Shown: in pieces, positions 27,501-38,900 of the stretch
Layout of the letters: every line of letters begins with the position of its first letter
Numbering within the stretch: the stretch's first letter is position 1
NCBI GenBank assembly: GCA_963978895.1
Contig: OZ022238.1
Span: forward strand, 14,224,262 to 14,288,261
Direction of reading: 5' to 3'
From: Erpobdella octoculata
Lineage: Eukaryota; Annelida; Clitellata; Hirudinida; Erpobdellidae
Length of the DNA: 64,000 nucleotides
Made by a program: the position numbers and the translations under genes
Notes under the pieces: model-generated
Told to the model about the DNA's origin: nothing
Database searches by the model: none
What the model saw: the letters and a program-made list of their open reading frames with translations, nothing else

Positions 27501-28567
27501 ACGGATATTACCTTAACAAACAGACAAGTGTCTCAAAGTTCCAAATCTGTATAGAGCTATCTTAAGAAATAGGTGGTACAAAGCATGTTACTTAGGGGAG
27601 GATCACCTAAGATGGGACAGTTCCAAAGATGGGACACATAGACAATCTTTATTAGTTGACATACGGCGCAATATTGAACTACTCCTATATGTCTCTAGCT
27701 ATTATTTATATCTATGTAATCATTTATACGGCTTCCGGTAGCTTGTTTTGTGTACTATCAGCTTTTCCAGTTTTACGTATAGGTACTTCAATAAAAAAAT
27801 AGGAGAAAAATATTTTACTGTCCACTTCAGAATCAACATCCGTGCTTATATTATACTCTGGTAGAATTAATAAAAGGTGGAAAAAAATGTTGCAAGCATG
27901 TATTATACATCGTTAGATTCAGAATTTTTAGTATTATATGACGTCACCGTTAACACACCTAAGAAATTATTGATGTGACCTTGGCAGAAGAAAATCTATG
28001 AAATATTGAGTATACACTTCTCAAATTTGAATGTCATTAAAATCCAACAACAATTTGAATAAGAAACCCTTGTCGCAACTTAATTACGAGTTCGGTATGT
28101 GAGAAGATTCAGATCAGCCGGTCAACTTATCGCTCACCTGTTGTAGGCTATCAAACTCGCTCCGAAATCTTATTTGAACAAGGTTTTTACAAGCTGTTAA
28201 CGGTGGATTCGGATTAAAAACTATATTATCTAACTTTTGAATATCTTAAATCGCTTTAAACGTTTTTTTCCACCTTTCAAGAGAATTTTTATCCAACGAC
28301 CCGAATATTAATGAGCAGCTCATGGTCAAAACCATCCGACGTTTTTAAATTGCTTTAAAATAACAGATTTAATATTAAACAACTTAATTATAGTTGAAAT
28401 AATAAAAACAAATAACTGTATTGTAAATAATTTTATATTTTGTTCTACGAGGTGCCGGCATGACGATAACAACTCTTCTGGCAAGTCTGAACAGCTGCAT
28501 GAATCCTCTGATCTTCATCTTTTTTGTACACAGTCACAGGGAGCAGAAACGAGGAAAAGTGAAATAA
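10923..28567 (+). CDS. Vasopressin/oxytocin-type peptide GPCR, 3' four exons (5' part missing)
   Basis: Four exons join in phase to 422 codons plus stop: 10923-11095, 14527-14665, 25990-26830, 28452-28567, all with AG/GT borders. Exon 1 encodes the end of TM2/ECL1 (LIWDVTEKF), a Cys before TM3, TM3 and an intact DRY motif ([11 protein letters not shown]). Exon 2 encodes TM4 and the ECL2 Cys (LNCWALF). Exon 3 encodes TM5, a third intracellular loop of about 215 residues and TM6 with AKIRTVKLT and [12 protein letters not shown]. Exon 4 encodes TM7 ([10 protein letters not shown]) and a tail of only about 14 residues ending in TAA. The AKIRTVK, CWxPFFF and LNSC-NP patterns are typical of vasopressin/oxytocin/conopressin receptors, plasma-membrane receptors for neurohypophysial-type peptides. 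The N-terminus, TM1 and most of TM2 are not found in the window. The loop is much longer, and the tail shorter, than in vertebrate relatives; alternative 3' splicing is possible. Ligand identity is inference. Confidence 0.88.
11096..12235. other. GPCR intron 1, first part
   Basis: AT-rich intron DNA. No additional exon or recognisable repeat. Confidence 0.5.
12236..12620 (-). mobile_element. Helitron-like 3' end copy with internal (TA)n
   Basis: On the - strand it ends in CTAG before T, preceded by a CCCGGGCAACGCCGGG-type hairpin block (12240-12262 on +). It carries the family minisatellite and an internal TA tract (12483-12560). The 5' end is not clear; a TTTGTGACGGATTT block near 12598 matches the CGGTCACAAAAT block of the copy at 14806-15336. 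Confidence 0.7.
12621..14526. other. GPCR intron 1, second part; polypyrimidine tract 13590-13690
   Basis: Contains a long TTTTTCTC-rich tract. Nothing coding recognised. Confidence 0.45.
14806..15336 (+). mobile_element. Helitron-like element
   Basis: Starts near TATATAAAAATGACTG. It contains the family block CAACCTTGAGAGTCAATAG (also at 43312) and CGGTCACAAAAT. It carries an AGCGACCAGAAGCGGTAA minisatellite (15164-15250) and ends CCCCGGGCAACGCTGGG..CGCTAG followed by T. The frames on its - strand (15318-14884) are repeat shadows. Confidence 0.7.
15640..15800. repeat. (CAT)n-rich microsatellite
   Basis: Degenerate CATCAT/CATCAC/CGTCGT units. The Met-rich - strand frame here is an artefact. 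Confidence 0.9.
15968..16052. repeat. 21-bp minisatellite, about four copies
   Basis: Four imperfect copies of ATGTATGTGGATGATGTTGAT-like units in tandem. Confidence 0.85.
16066..19110 (-). mobile_element. Jockey/CR1-group non-LTR retrotransposon, copy 1 (5'-truncated, decayed)
   Basis: Lies antisense in GPCR intron 2. The - strand encodes, in order, an endonuclease-reverse transcriptase protein. The endonuclease part (about 19110-18340) shows [24 protein letters not shown] and IDNIFTN motifs. The reverse transcriptase (about 18300-16973) shows [37 protein letters not shown] and the catalytic FADD. A C-terminal region follows (16970-16383). Frameshifts near 19035, 18320 and 16970-17080 break the frame. 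The 3' end is an AATAAACAATAAACAATAA repeat (16066-16092 on +). A second copy is at 41075-43055. The 5' end is truncated next to a TG-rich repeat. Confidence 0.9.
16383..19110 (-). pseudogene. Endonuclease-reverse transcriptase pseudogene of LINE copy 1
   Basis: Separate open blocks 19004-18339, 18130-16973 and 16970-16383 represent one ancestral ORF2 broken by frameshifts. Catalytic FADD and the endonuclease GDFN motif are intact, so the copy is fairly young, but it cannot encode a full protein as written. Confidence 0.85.
19114..19182. repeat. TGTGCATG/TGCATATA-rich simple repeat
   Basis: Alternating purine-pyrimidine TG, CG and CATATA units, directly beyond the truncated end of the LINE. 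Confidence 0.8.
19239..20097 (+). mobile_element. Non-autonomous hAT transposon with perfect 8-bp target duplication
   Basis: Flanked by exact 8-bp duplications CCCGCAAG (19231-19238 and 20098-20105). The terminal inverted repeats are CAGTGCTGGGTAATAT and, at the far end read inward, CAGTGTTGGGTAAAAT. Both are hallmarks of hAT elements. The 859-bp length is too short for a full transposase; only a BED zinc-finger fragment is encoded. Confidence 0.9.
19631..19820 (+). pseudogene. BED zinc-finger fragment of a hAT transposase
   Basis: From ATG 19631 the frame reads [18 protein letters not shown] then C-x2-C and [10 protein letters not shown], the pattern of a BED DNA-binding finger (Cys-Cys, then Asn-x3-His). 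The second His expected a few residues later is not seen, because the frame runs into unrelated sequence and stops at 19867. It is probably the remnant first exon of the element's transposase. Confidence 0.65.
20400..20690 (-). pseudogene. BED zinc-finger-like fragment of another hAT transposase
   Basis: On the - strand the frame reads [19 protein letters not shown] then GLSSHIDFY. This is a BED-like C-x2-C...GT..LSSH pattern, followed by a Ser/Thr-rich stretch. No start codon is assigned and no downstream catalytic part is seen. Flanking DNA (20680-20760 and 21185-21290) is rich in GACCCGACC-type motifs and may belong to the same element. Confidence 0.5.
20691..22277. other. GPCR intron 2, no gene recognised
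   Basis: TG-rich stretch 21300-21420, otherwise AT-rich. Nothing coding supported. Confidence 0.4.
22278..22413. repeat. 18-bp minisatellite
   Basis: About seven copies of GTGGTGGTAGAAATGGTT. Because the period is divisible by three, frames on both strands remain open (Val-rich; His/Tyr-rich) and should not be called genes. Confidence 0.9.
22470..22665 (+). repeat. tRNA-derived SINE-like sequence
   Basis: Has an A box (TTAGCTGAGTTGG, 22477-22489), a B box (GGTTCGACTCC, about 22518-22528) and a non-tRNA body ending in AATAAATTATCAAAC and a CATTTACATTACATTTACA tail. This is the head-body-tail layout of a tRNA-derived SINE. No second copy was seen in this window. Confidence 0.6.
22666..25989. 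other. GPCR intron 2, distal part
   Basis: Contains a degenerate (ATCA)-type run (23041-23280). A possible hAT tip near 25870-25925 reads, on the - strand, CAGAGATGTCAATATCG. No extra exon recognised. Confidence 0.4.
27237..27460. repeat. 11-bp minisatellite in GPCR intron 3
   Basis: About twenty imperfect copies of CAGTATTGTGC. Frames on both strands stay open and are shadows. Confidence 0.9.
27461..28451. other. GPCR intron 3, distal part
   Basis: A transposon-like tip at about 27592 (GGGGAGGATCACCTAAG then GATGGGACAG) is suggestive but has no partner. No exon seen. Confidence 0.35.
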
Positions 28568-29389
28568 AATAGAGATACAAATTAAATGAGTAGAATATTT
28601 CCATAAACATCTATACATTTAAAAACATCTTTTTAGTATTACTTTTTTTCTTATAAACCAATCTTATTCGTCACGTAATGTATATGTAATGTTCGGTTCT
28701 TGTGGGTATTCGACGGCTGTGATAAAACAAATTTCATTGATTCAAAGAACGAAAGTGATTCAATAAACGCTTGAATATGTGTTATATTATTCATTCTAAT
28801 TACAAAATAAACACACTTTTACTTATGCCTGCCGTGTAATAAGATGGCAGCGAGAAATTGCAGACTGAGTTTACTGTAACCAGCCACAATAACCTGCCAC
28901 AGTAACCTGCCATGCCTGTTAAGATTACTGAAAAAAACAGTTAAGACGATAAGAATTAGATTTATTGCTTATATGTAAGTACAACCAGTGTAACGGGCTC
29001 AGAAAAAAATTTCTTGGAGAGATATTGCTTGGAACGAAAATTATAATGTCATTCAAAAAGATAATTCCATTCTTGATGAGTTCATTGAAATAACATTCAA
29101 ATACTGCAAATTATTTATTTATCATAAAACAAAAACAATCAAATGAGTTAATGAAGAGATCAAATAATTAAATTAAATTATTAAATAAGTAAATAAAAAA
29201 ATTAAATAAGTAAATAAAAACAATAATTCATTCGATAAATGTTATTCAAAAATTATTTATTGGATGAACTTGAAAATATTCATAACACACATTAGTTAAC
29301 ACAAATATATATAATGGGTTTTTTTCAGATTTCCCCTAGACATCGGAATTGTTCATGTTTTTCAGAAATCACAGTATACTATACATAAG
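28568..29389. other. Region downstream of the GPCR stop codon
   Basis: 3' UTR of the GPCR followed by intergenic DNA. AATAAA-type signals occur near 28762 and 28806, but the true cleavage site cannot be chosen. Confidence 0.35.
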
Positions 29390-29625
29390 TCGTTTTTTAC
29401 AAACTTTTATTTAGGTTACAATCTCTGTTTGTGTGTGTGTGTGGCTTTTTCTGTACGCAAATCTTGCAAGTCAAATTTAACCAGCTTTTCGACTAGCTAG
29501 GAATTGAAAAAAACTTAATTTGAAGATCTTTCGTATATCTAAATCGAGGGTATTTGAAATAAAAGTTTGTGTTGAAAATCTCGTTTTTTCTTTTACTTGT
29601 TAGTTTTTTTTTTAAATTTTGCTAA
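29390..29625 (-). repeat. Dispersed repeat B, reversed copy
   Basis: Reverse complement matches 6640-6845 and 53700-53890, including the CTAGCTAG block, the CTTGCAAGATTTGCGTAC block, and the CACACACACAAACAGA block adjoining AACCTAAATAAAAGTT. Confidence 0.75.
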
Positions 29626-30734
29626 CTGTCGCTATGCAACCCGTTAGAATAAAACTTGAATTTTTTTAATCAGTAAAACCAAACAAAAGGAATAGAAATT
29701 AAACATTTTTTTCATTTTTTTCATTTTTTCTCTTCTTTTCTTTTCTCTCGCACTTTTTCTGTTTGTTTTCTCTGGAACAAAGTTAACACATGACACCTCT
29801 TTTTTTCCATTGAGTTAGGTCATCGGACACTTCAAAGCTGAGACTGACTTTTTTAGCGGCAGTATTAAATACTAGAATCGTTTTAGTCAGACGAAAAAAA
29901 GTTATCACTCATCACATATGGCAAAATATTATCTTTTTAAAAGAAAATGGCTTTTTTATGTCCATTGGTAGACGTTTTTGTAGGAGTGACTAAACGAGAA
30001 TCTTCCATATGTTAACCTCCAAACTGGGCAGTTCCAGCCAAACTCGAACTCGAATAATTTTATAATTTTTGGCAGCGAAATTACTAAACGTACTTTTAGC
30101 TGGTTGATGAAATGGTTCGATATCTAAATAAAAATATTTGTCTGTGTACCTACTACTCTTCTGGACCACCCACAGGAGCATTTGCATTGTAATTTTATTT
30201 TATTTTTCTAATCCTGGCAATATTTCTGATGCACTAATGAAAACTCAATAAAATTTTTCATTTGCTTTGAAAAACAATCCGTATAGCTATGACTTGCGCC
30301 GTTGCTATGGCATTTTCGATGTTTTGCGTAGTACCGTTTTGGCCAGGCAGTTTCTAACTGTTTGCAGAGACTTTGGAGCCTGTAAAATTATCTCGTGAAT
30401 GCTTCAGTAAACTGTCCAATCTTCTTTACTCGCTTTGTAGTGTAAACAATACAATTACAAAACCATCCGTAAATTTCAACATGGTCCTGTTTGTCGGATC
30501 ATCACAGCTTTTGCCAAGCCCGCCGCAGGCGTGCGCACATACGCACTAATTACGCACGTGCGTACAGATAAATTGAAGAAAAAAAATTTATATTCTGTTT
30601 TCAATCCCAAAAATGGCACAATTACAAATTAAATTTTAAAATATCTTAAGTACTAATTTTATATATTATTTATTAATTGGTGATTACATCCTTCGGTTGT
30701 TCAAAATAGCATCTGATTTGGCATTAGAAGTTTT
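29626..30734. other. Gene-poor DNA
   Basis: No gene or element recognised. Short frames at 29990-30187 show no known domain. Confidence 0.35.
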
Positions 30735-30766
30735 AATGTCGATATCCTTGGCAGGATATCGACATT
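30735..30766. repeat. Perfect 13-bp inverted repeat
   Basis: AATGTCGATATCC, 6-nt loop, GGATATCGACATT. It can form a hairpin in DNA or RNA. Confidence 0.85.
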
Positions 30767-30925
30767 TATCGAATGAATTATTGCCTCACCGCGCAAATGA
30801 TCCATCTGAAAGTGTGAAAGAACATTTCAGGATTAATTTACGTAATCCATTTTGGACTACCTCATTGCAGAGCTGCAAACACGACTATTAAATGCAAATG
30901 ACCATGTTTGTCCGAACGCCTACTA
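30767..30925 (+). pseudogene. hAT transposase remnant
   Basis: The + strand reads SVKEHFRINLRNPF and, after a one-base shift near 30852, DYLIAELQTRLLNAND. This resembles the conserved YYRVNLFIPFLD..ELxxRF segment of hAT-family transposases and their domesticated relatives. It is too short and shifted to be functional, and no terminal repeats were found. Confidence 0.5.
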
Positions 30926-31504
30926 TCACAAAATGTTGGCATTTTGGCGGATCTACAATAGAATAAATTGAAAGGCATTTACTCCAGTTTTGTTTGTTTA
31001 TTAGATATGGACGTTGAGCAGGGCGCAATTGCGGGATGGACGAAGGGAACAAGTTCCTCTCCCCAATAATTTGGTTGAGGGGACAGTATAGGCATTGCCT
31101 CCCACTAATAGTTCCAAAAAACTTACAAATTCACAACTGAAAAATAATTAATCTAGTAAAACTATAGTGTTAAGGAAACTAAATTGTTCCAGAAACAATA
31201 GTTTCAAAAACCCACACAATCCAAAATTTCTCCAAGATCATATACATTTTTGCTGATGACCGGGGTAGGCGGTTAATCGTCACAAATCGTAGATAATTTT
31301 TCCAACATTTCTTAAAAATATTAAATACATTTCTTTCCAAAATAGCTTATTACAGGGGTGGGAATCGTATGTACTCTTATTTGTTTCGCAAACAATATTT
31401 TTCTCAAAAATATATTTTGGAAAAATCTATAAATTTCGGGGAAACTTTTAAACTTTTAGTAGGAAAACATTCCCGCCAAGGCGTCTGGATAAAACATTTA
31501 TAAA

Positions 31505-31541
31505 ACAATTTACGTGCCTATCATGAAGGCACGTAAATTGT
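31505..31541. repeat. Perfect 14-bp inverted repeat
   Basis: ACAATTTACGTGCC, 9-nt loop TATCATGAA, then the exact reverse complement. Context unassigned. Confidence 0.85.
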
Positions 31542-32982
31542 GGGGAAGAGGGTAGCTCCGGAATTTCTAAATTTAGTATTTTTTTACCTAGAGTCTACTA
31601 TATAACTTTTTAGTTTTAACTTTACTTAATCTAATGAGGGTTATTTTGCGCATTATAATCCTTTGTGCGTGTTTAGACAATTATATGTCTGAGTTTGATG
31701 CTAGATTTAACGGTAATTGCAGAGTAATAAATTTTGTATCAGCAATGGTCCAAAATCCAAAGTTTAGCTATTTTTTTGCCAAAATAGAACCAGCAAACTC
31801 GTGGAACTTTACCCTAATAGTGGTATCGATGCAATGTTAATTCCCTCACAATTGTCTACAGCAAAGTCTTTTTTACAAAAAGATAGGTCTAACTTTTATA
31901 ACTATTCACAATATTCAAAAGCACTCGTGAACCGTTTTCCGAACGGTTTTATTAAGCTTCAGCTCAGAGTGATTGATCTTATGTTCTGACATTGCCAGTG
32001 ACTTCAGTTAAAAACGAACAATTTTTTTTTGTATAAAGCGAGTTTAAGCATAACCTCAGGAGCAGATGTGTAGACCAACAAAATGATGATCTACTGAGAA
32101 TTTTCTACCAGAATGAAGAAACAAAAATATTGATTTTAGTTTTTTATTTTAAGAAAAACGCAATCTTTTGTTTAAGAGTTTTTAACTTGTTTGTAAGAAC
32201 ATTAATTGCATTTATTTCTTTAAAGCTCAAATAAATAAATGTAGGTATTGAAAAAATGTATATTAAAGACAATATCAGAACTTGGCTCCAAAGAATGTCA
32301 GTAAACATAACTATATAACTATACTATTCTGCTAAAACGTTTACAAAAACTCTGTGACTGAATGACTAAATCTTGACTAAAAATATATGTCAAAACTTTC
32401 AAATCTTACACAAAAATGAAAATAAATTAAACCTACCCACTCTATTTAGGACCCTCTCTTTTACAAATTCTGTATCTTTCCATGCAATATGATTAAATAA
32501 TTTATTCCTCCCTTGTACCTTCCTAACTATCTATTTATATAATTTCCTAGCTACACTTACTCACTCAACCTGGAACGCTGATCATGTGGATTAACAAGGT
32601 CAACATTCACTAAGCCCATCCTTATGCATCATAATGCTTTTGTCAAACGTTTGGCAACGCCGTATTCCCTGCCATTAAGCTATATAATGGTTAAAAAATT
32701 TGCCCCTCCCCTGGAAAATGCTGAATTTACGTCACTGCACACAGGACCGTGTGTTTTGTTAGGACGGTCCTGTTTGAATTGTAATATATAGTATGCCTAA
32801 TTTCAATACTTAGGAATTACACGTTCTAAATAACCTTTGGAATTCCAGCACATTATAGCTTTTTTCTCTAAGCCTTAGCAAGAGACACGCATGAAAGAGC
32901 ATGCTTTGGTGTAAGGTATAAGCAAAACTAAATCACTTCGATAAAAACATAGTTGCGTTACAGCTATAATAACTTAACCAAA
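31542..32982. other. DNA upstream of the MIB-like gene
   Basis: Probable promoter and 5' UTR of the MIB-like gene lie toward the right end, but no motif identifies a start site. Frames at 31634-31989 show no recognisable domain. Confidence 0.4.
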
Positions 32983-35900
32983 ATGGAAGGATTTAGGGTG
33001 GTCAGGGGTAAAGACTGGTGCTGGGGTGATCAAGACGATGGGGAAGGGAGCATTGGAACTGTAATCGAGTCCAATGAAAGTTTCCGGACGGCACCAGGAA
33101 CTGTTTGGGTTATATGGGATTGTGGATCCTTTTTCAACTACCGTAGTGGTTTCCAGGGATGCTATGATCTTTACATTTTTGATAGCGCACCTGCAGGTTA
33201 GTTGATCATATTATAATCCTAAATAATTCATACAAAGTTTTTGCTAGATACAACTCTGTCTTGTTTAGCATCTTTATCTTATGTTGACATGAGCCTGGCC
33301 TATAAAGGCGGGTAGATGGTTTTTTTCGCGATAACCTTTTTTTTCTTATAAAGTTGGTATTTACGCTTATTAATGTGTTTTTAATATATTCAAATTGGTA
33401 ATCCCATAGTATAGCGTCCAGAATTATTCTTTGTTTAAACAACAAATTTCAGCAAGAATTATGCCCCTCCTGTAGACCCACTGATCTCTATAATATATTA
33501 TATATTATATTATATTATCTTATATATAAAAATGAAATGTTTGTTTGTTTGTTTGTTTGTTTGTGTGTTCGGACATAAAATGTAAACGGCCGAACAGATT
33601 TAATTGAAATTTGGCACACTTATGTATCTTATTCAAGCGGTGGTTCCTGTAAAATTTTAAATAAATTGGTTCTTCCGTTGATGTTTTATGGACAAAAAAC
33701 GTTTTGGTCAGCGGTAGTAAGTTGGAGTAAATTTTTTTTCTACAAAATAAAAATAAATTAATTTATAGTTAAATTATACAAAATATTTTTAATTTTTTTT
33801 CTTAAGTTTTAAAGGTTTTAAATATAAATATTAAATTAAATAAATATGTGTGTTGTTTAGTGCCGCCCATAGATATCTATGGTGAAGCCGGATACCTTTG
33901 TTTTTATTTCATAGAGCTCATTGAGGCTCATTCTTTTCCGAACCTCCGATACGACAGCTCTGCTATCGGTAAACTTTATATTTGATTTTAGCAACTTATT
34001 TTTTAAATCTAGATAACTTTGGATTTCAGGACTAATCAATAAATTGCAGGTGGAATTTCTTCTATTTAGAGATATTTTGTGCTTCACAAAAAGAGTTCCA
34101 GACTTAACAAATTAAAATTAAATCAAATTAGAAATTCATTGTTCATATCTCCCATTCAATAGTAAGTGGCAAAGCTTTGGTAATTTGTTTTTAGTTTTTA
34201 AAATCATGATTTACTGTGTATCTTTCAATTTGTTTCGTTTGTTGCATTGCACGTGTTTAATTATGTTATATTATTATTAATTATTATAAGAATATCATTA
34301 TGCTCTAACATTTTGTGTTTTACAAAAAGGAGTTGCAGATTGGAAAAATAAATTTAAATTCATTGTTCATATATATCGTTCAAGGCTTCTGACTTCAATT
34401 GTTCCTTATCTAATATTGTTGAGCGACGAGCTTGCTATCAGCCTATCGGTAAATGAGAATTTTTTTTGGGCAGGTAAGTTTTTTTTTATGTGATGGCATT
34501 ACAACCATTATTATTCACGAGTAGTTATGACTATAAGATTATGAATTAATTTATCGGTCTTATTTTATTTTTTACTTTTCAGAGGAAATTAGAAAATTAC
34601 ATTTTAAAGAAAATCTTACATGCAACACCAATTTATTGTAAAAGTTTCACTGATATATGAGGTGCATGAAATTTGAAAGAAATGAAAGCAAGTGCAGTAT
34701 TTTTGTGTTTCAACAAAATCATGAACAAAGTTCTCAAGCCAGCCTATCAATCTGCTGCTGTTTTGTTCAATTTATAATTGCATCATTTGCTAAATAAAAG
34801 TGGTACTCTTCGATTGTTCCAAATTGATGATCTCAGAAAACTCTCGGAAAATTCATTAAGTTAATGCTTTGAAGGTTTTTAATATTATTATTACTTCATG
34901 TTTTATTTCAATCTGTGTTTTATATCACATTTTTCAAAGCCACGGGTCAACATTTATTAACATGCCACATGTAGCGTTATATGCTTTCTGTGACATGACA
35001 CTTAAAAACTAAGAACAACTCAAAAACTAAGACTAGCGATTTTTCGAAAAGCAGCTTTTGAACAGTGTGTGATAAATCTATTGTAAGCATTTATAATCTT
35101 ACAAGTATTTAAAATAAATATAACCTGTTGAGATATATGAGCGGATTTTAACATTATTGCAGCCGTTAACTAATAAATTCTTTTTTTTTCAGCTTCAGTC
35201 AATCATAATAAGCCTTTGCAGAAGATCACACTTGCAGAGTGGAACCAATACATTAAAGAACACTAATTAAAATTGAGGAAGTTCAGACGTAACTAAACGA
35301 GCAAACCAAACAACAAAGTGTTAACGAGAGAAAAGATCAATTTTGATGACTGTGCACAGCATTCCGCTACAGCCCATCTAAGCCACATTGGGAAGGCTCT
35401 AAAATTTAATGGAGGAACAGAAGAGCGAAAAGAAGAGCAAGCTGGAGCGGTAAAGCGTAAAAGCAACCGGGATCGGGAAAAGTAAAAGAGACCGGGGCCG
35501 GAAAAGCGACCGTGAGCAGAAATGCGACCAGGAGTGAGAAAGCGACATGGAACGGGAAAGCAAGCGGTTAAGGAAACGGGAGCCAGAGAGAAAACGATAA
35601 AAAGCCTTTAAAATCCCCGGGCAACGCCGGGTAACCCAGCTAGTATTATATATTATATTATATATTATATCTATAATATATATATATTATAGAGATCAGT
35701 GTGTAGACCTCCTAGCCGAATTTTTTTATGTTTGTGGCTGGCTGAACAAATATTTCGGCTGATATCCGGATTAGCCGAATTTACGCGTAAAATTATTATT
35801 CGGCTTGAATTTTAAATTATCCGGCTGATGATTCAAATTTGTGGCTGATAATTATTTTAAATTAGGCTTAAATTTAATATAAAATTATTTACTAAAGTTA

Positions 35901-38900
35901 ATAAAGTTCAAAATTTATTACCATTATATAAATTATCAAATTAATAGCAATTGTCATAAAAGTTACATACTTTCGACTGGTACTGAGCTGGCAGATGTTG
36001 TCAAATATGACAAATATACTTCTGCAACTTGAGATAATACAGGAAAATCATCTGCATGGTTTCTCCAAAATGTAAGACAGTCTGTATGTCTGCTATCAAC
36101 AAATGACAAATACCTAGCAATTTCAACAGCATAATCATTAGTAGCATTATCCATATCACTCGTAGAGCTCCTTACTTTCAATTCATTCAGCATTTCCTGA
36201 CGCATTTTCATACGCTTTGTTGCTGGCTCATCTTCATAACTTTCCATCTCAGGAGCGGTTGTATGAGTTATTAGTTGTTTGTCGATGCACCTTTTTATTG
36301 CCTGTTCTAAAAGTTCAGTTGCAGTGTTACGTGAAATTAGTGTTTTGGTTTCTGGGTCCAACACTTGTTGTAATTTGATAATGTTTGAATCTGGCAAACG
36401 TGAATCAAGTTTGGATAGAACATCTTGTTTGATTGCTCGTATTTTTGGATCCTCATCAGGTTTGCAAGTACATAGCTTTCTTATTTTTGCTTTGGCTAAT
36501 GGAATGGAGGATACATTTGGAATAGCACTACTGAACAACTTCGTTAAATCTTTAAAAGGTCGTAAAAAACACGCCAGCTCTCTTACACTTTCCCATTCAT
36601 CTTCGTGTAAACAGAGGTCGACCCTACCAGATCGCTTCAAGGCATTACTAACTTCATGTCAAAGAGAAATGAGGGATTCAATCATTTCAAGTGTAGAATT
36701 CCAGCGAGTTGGAGTTGCAGATTTAAGCGATGATATATTTATACAAACATATATATAGGTTAAGCTGGCGTTCGGAAATTTTATAGCGGATTTTCGGCGT
36801 ACCGTTTTCGGCTGGCCGCCGGCCAGCCGTAATTTTTTTTCGGCGGATTTACGGCGGCTGTAAAAAGTTCGGCGGCGGCGGCGGCTAGGAGGTCTACCCT
36901 CCTGTATTCTCTCCAGAGTGGGTGCAGAAATGTAGGCTGTAGAGTAGACTAGAAGTGTAGACCCTACACTTGCACTTTACACTGTAAGGTAGAGAATGTT
37001 TAAGGAAAAGGTCGGTATATTCAAATATTCAGTCGCAGTGGTTATTTCCTATCGAAACCAACTCATGACGATATGCTGTGAATTTATTATTTTCAAATTA
37101 ATATAAGAAGGGGGTGGCTGTCTTAGTTGATGGAAAACATTTGTGGACAGATTTTTATTTTGTTCATAAACAGGAATTAGGCACGAAAATGAAAATTGTT
37201 CCTCCTGCACTTTCGTTATCTGGGGCGACAAGTTTACCTGTGACACATGCCAAAATTACAGTTTGTGTCCGGTGTGTTACATGGCAGACAAGCACGACAC
37301 AGAACACCCATTTACAAGATATGAACATCCTTTATGTGCATCAGGGTGGGTTGTCCATTTGTAGTAAGTACTTTGTGCATATACAAATCTTAAATTTAAA
37401 GAATAAAAAGTTTTAAGAGTTCAATTTGTAATTCAATTTCAATGTTATATGACTTTTTTATATTTAGATTAATTATGAGGTTGTATTATGTAACAATAAT
37501 GTGAAACAAATTTCTTCATGACTCACGCAGATGACTTAAGAATTAACTAAATATTGTTTGCAGCTCAATAAGGAGTTATTTAAATTAGAAGTCAAGTTAA
37601 TTTGCTTAATACGTATTTCTTAATTTGTTCAAACATTTCTTTTGGTACCACTTTTCTCAACTTTCAGGGTCAAACTGCCCCCACGAAGCAGTTCTAAAAA
37701 AATTAAAGCTAAAGGAATTTTTAAAAATGCCAGGGTCACCCGGGGCCACCATTGGGAATGGAGTGATCAAGATGGTAAGCGAGTTCATCATTATTACCAA
37801 CAATTAAAAATCTTCTAGTTTTTTATTCTAATAATTTTTTTCTTAATCATCCTTTAATGCAAAAGGAGGCTCTCTTTTACATGCTTTTATTAGCTTTTAC
37901 TTGTCTCGATATCCGGGAATCCCAGAATCTTGTTATTTAAATTTCACCCACTTTCCAATCAGTATTTGTTTAAAAATATTGCACTAAGACTTATTATGTG
38001 GAACAACACATTAATCTGAAAAAAGTGGAAAATAAAAATTTATTGAAATATATCTCTTTTTTTATAATGCTGGTTATAACTGCATTTGCAATTGACTGGC
38101 AAGTGGAGTGGTGGCCAACTGGCAGTGTACAAAGTTTTTTTGTAGTTTTATTTTTAGATATTCAGAAGAGTTTTGTGTACTAAAAACAACTTTAATGCTG
38201 AAATAAATACTTGCAGGTTGTTGGGGAAATCATGGAACAGTGCTCCAGATAGTTGGGTGGAACAAACTTTCTCATCGAAGCATTGCAAAGGTGCACTGGG
38301 ATCAGGGCAAAACCAATATTTACCGGGTCGGTCATACCGGAAAAGTAGACCTGAAAGTGGTATCTGTGGCCAGCGGAGTGTACTACTACATAGATCATCT
38401 ATCGACTCTTGGTAGGCTAAGTTTTATTTTTTTAGGGAAGTGTTCTGAAGCTGTTTTGGTTGTTTTTTTCAATTGGATTAAATTTATTTAATATTTAATA
38501 AATTTTCAAATGTTTAAATATTTAATAAATTTTCAAATGTTTAAATATTTAATAAATTTTCAAATGTTTAAATATTTAATAAATTTTCAAATGTTTAAAT
38601 ATTTAATAAATTTTCAAATGTTTAAATATTTAATAAATTTTCAAATGTTTAAATATTTAATAAATTTTCAAATGTTTAAATATTTAATAAATTTTCAAAT
38701 GTTTAAATATTTAATAAATTTTCAAATGTTTAAATATTTAATAAATTTTCAAATGTTTAAATATTTAATAAATTTTCAAATGTTTAAATATTTAATAAAT
38801 TTTCAAATGTTTAAATATTTAATAAATTTTCAAATGTTTAAATATTTAATAAATTTTCAAATGTTTAAATATTTAATAAATTTTCAAATGTTTAAATATT

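Larger units (their letters stand above)
33473..36896 (-). mobile_element. hAT transposon in MIB intron 1 (host of two nested insertions)
   Basis: Flanked by exact 8-bp duplications CCCTCCTG (33465-33472 and 36897-36904). The terminal inverted repeat TAGACCTCCTAGCCG is at 35704-35718, with its first six bases also at 33473-33478; the partner is CGGCTAGGAGGTCTA at 36882-36896. The left terminus is split by a palindromic element (33479-35701). The interior encodes a degraded hAT transposase on the - strand. Confidence 0.85.

Noticed and set aside
27109..27565. Cys/Val-rich or Asn/Thr-rich repetitive proteins on either strand
   Set aside because: They translate an 11-bp minisatellite; all frames are open for the same reason.
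31634..31989. Two 60-70 codon frames as upstream MIB exons
   Set aside because: No domain similarity, and the MIB start has an in-frame stop just upstream, so extra coding exons are not needed.
36279..36758. 159-codon + strand frame
   Set aside because: Antisense shadow of the hAT transposase pseudogene on the other strand.
38173..38491. Alternative frames over MIB exon 4
   Set aside because: Only the frame giving the second MIB/HERC2 domain is phase-consistent with both neighbouring exons.
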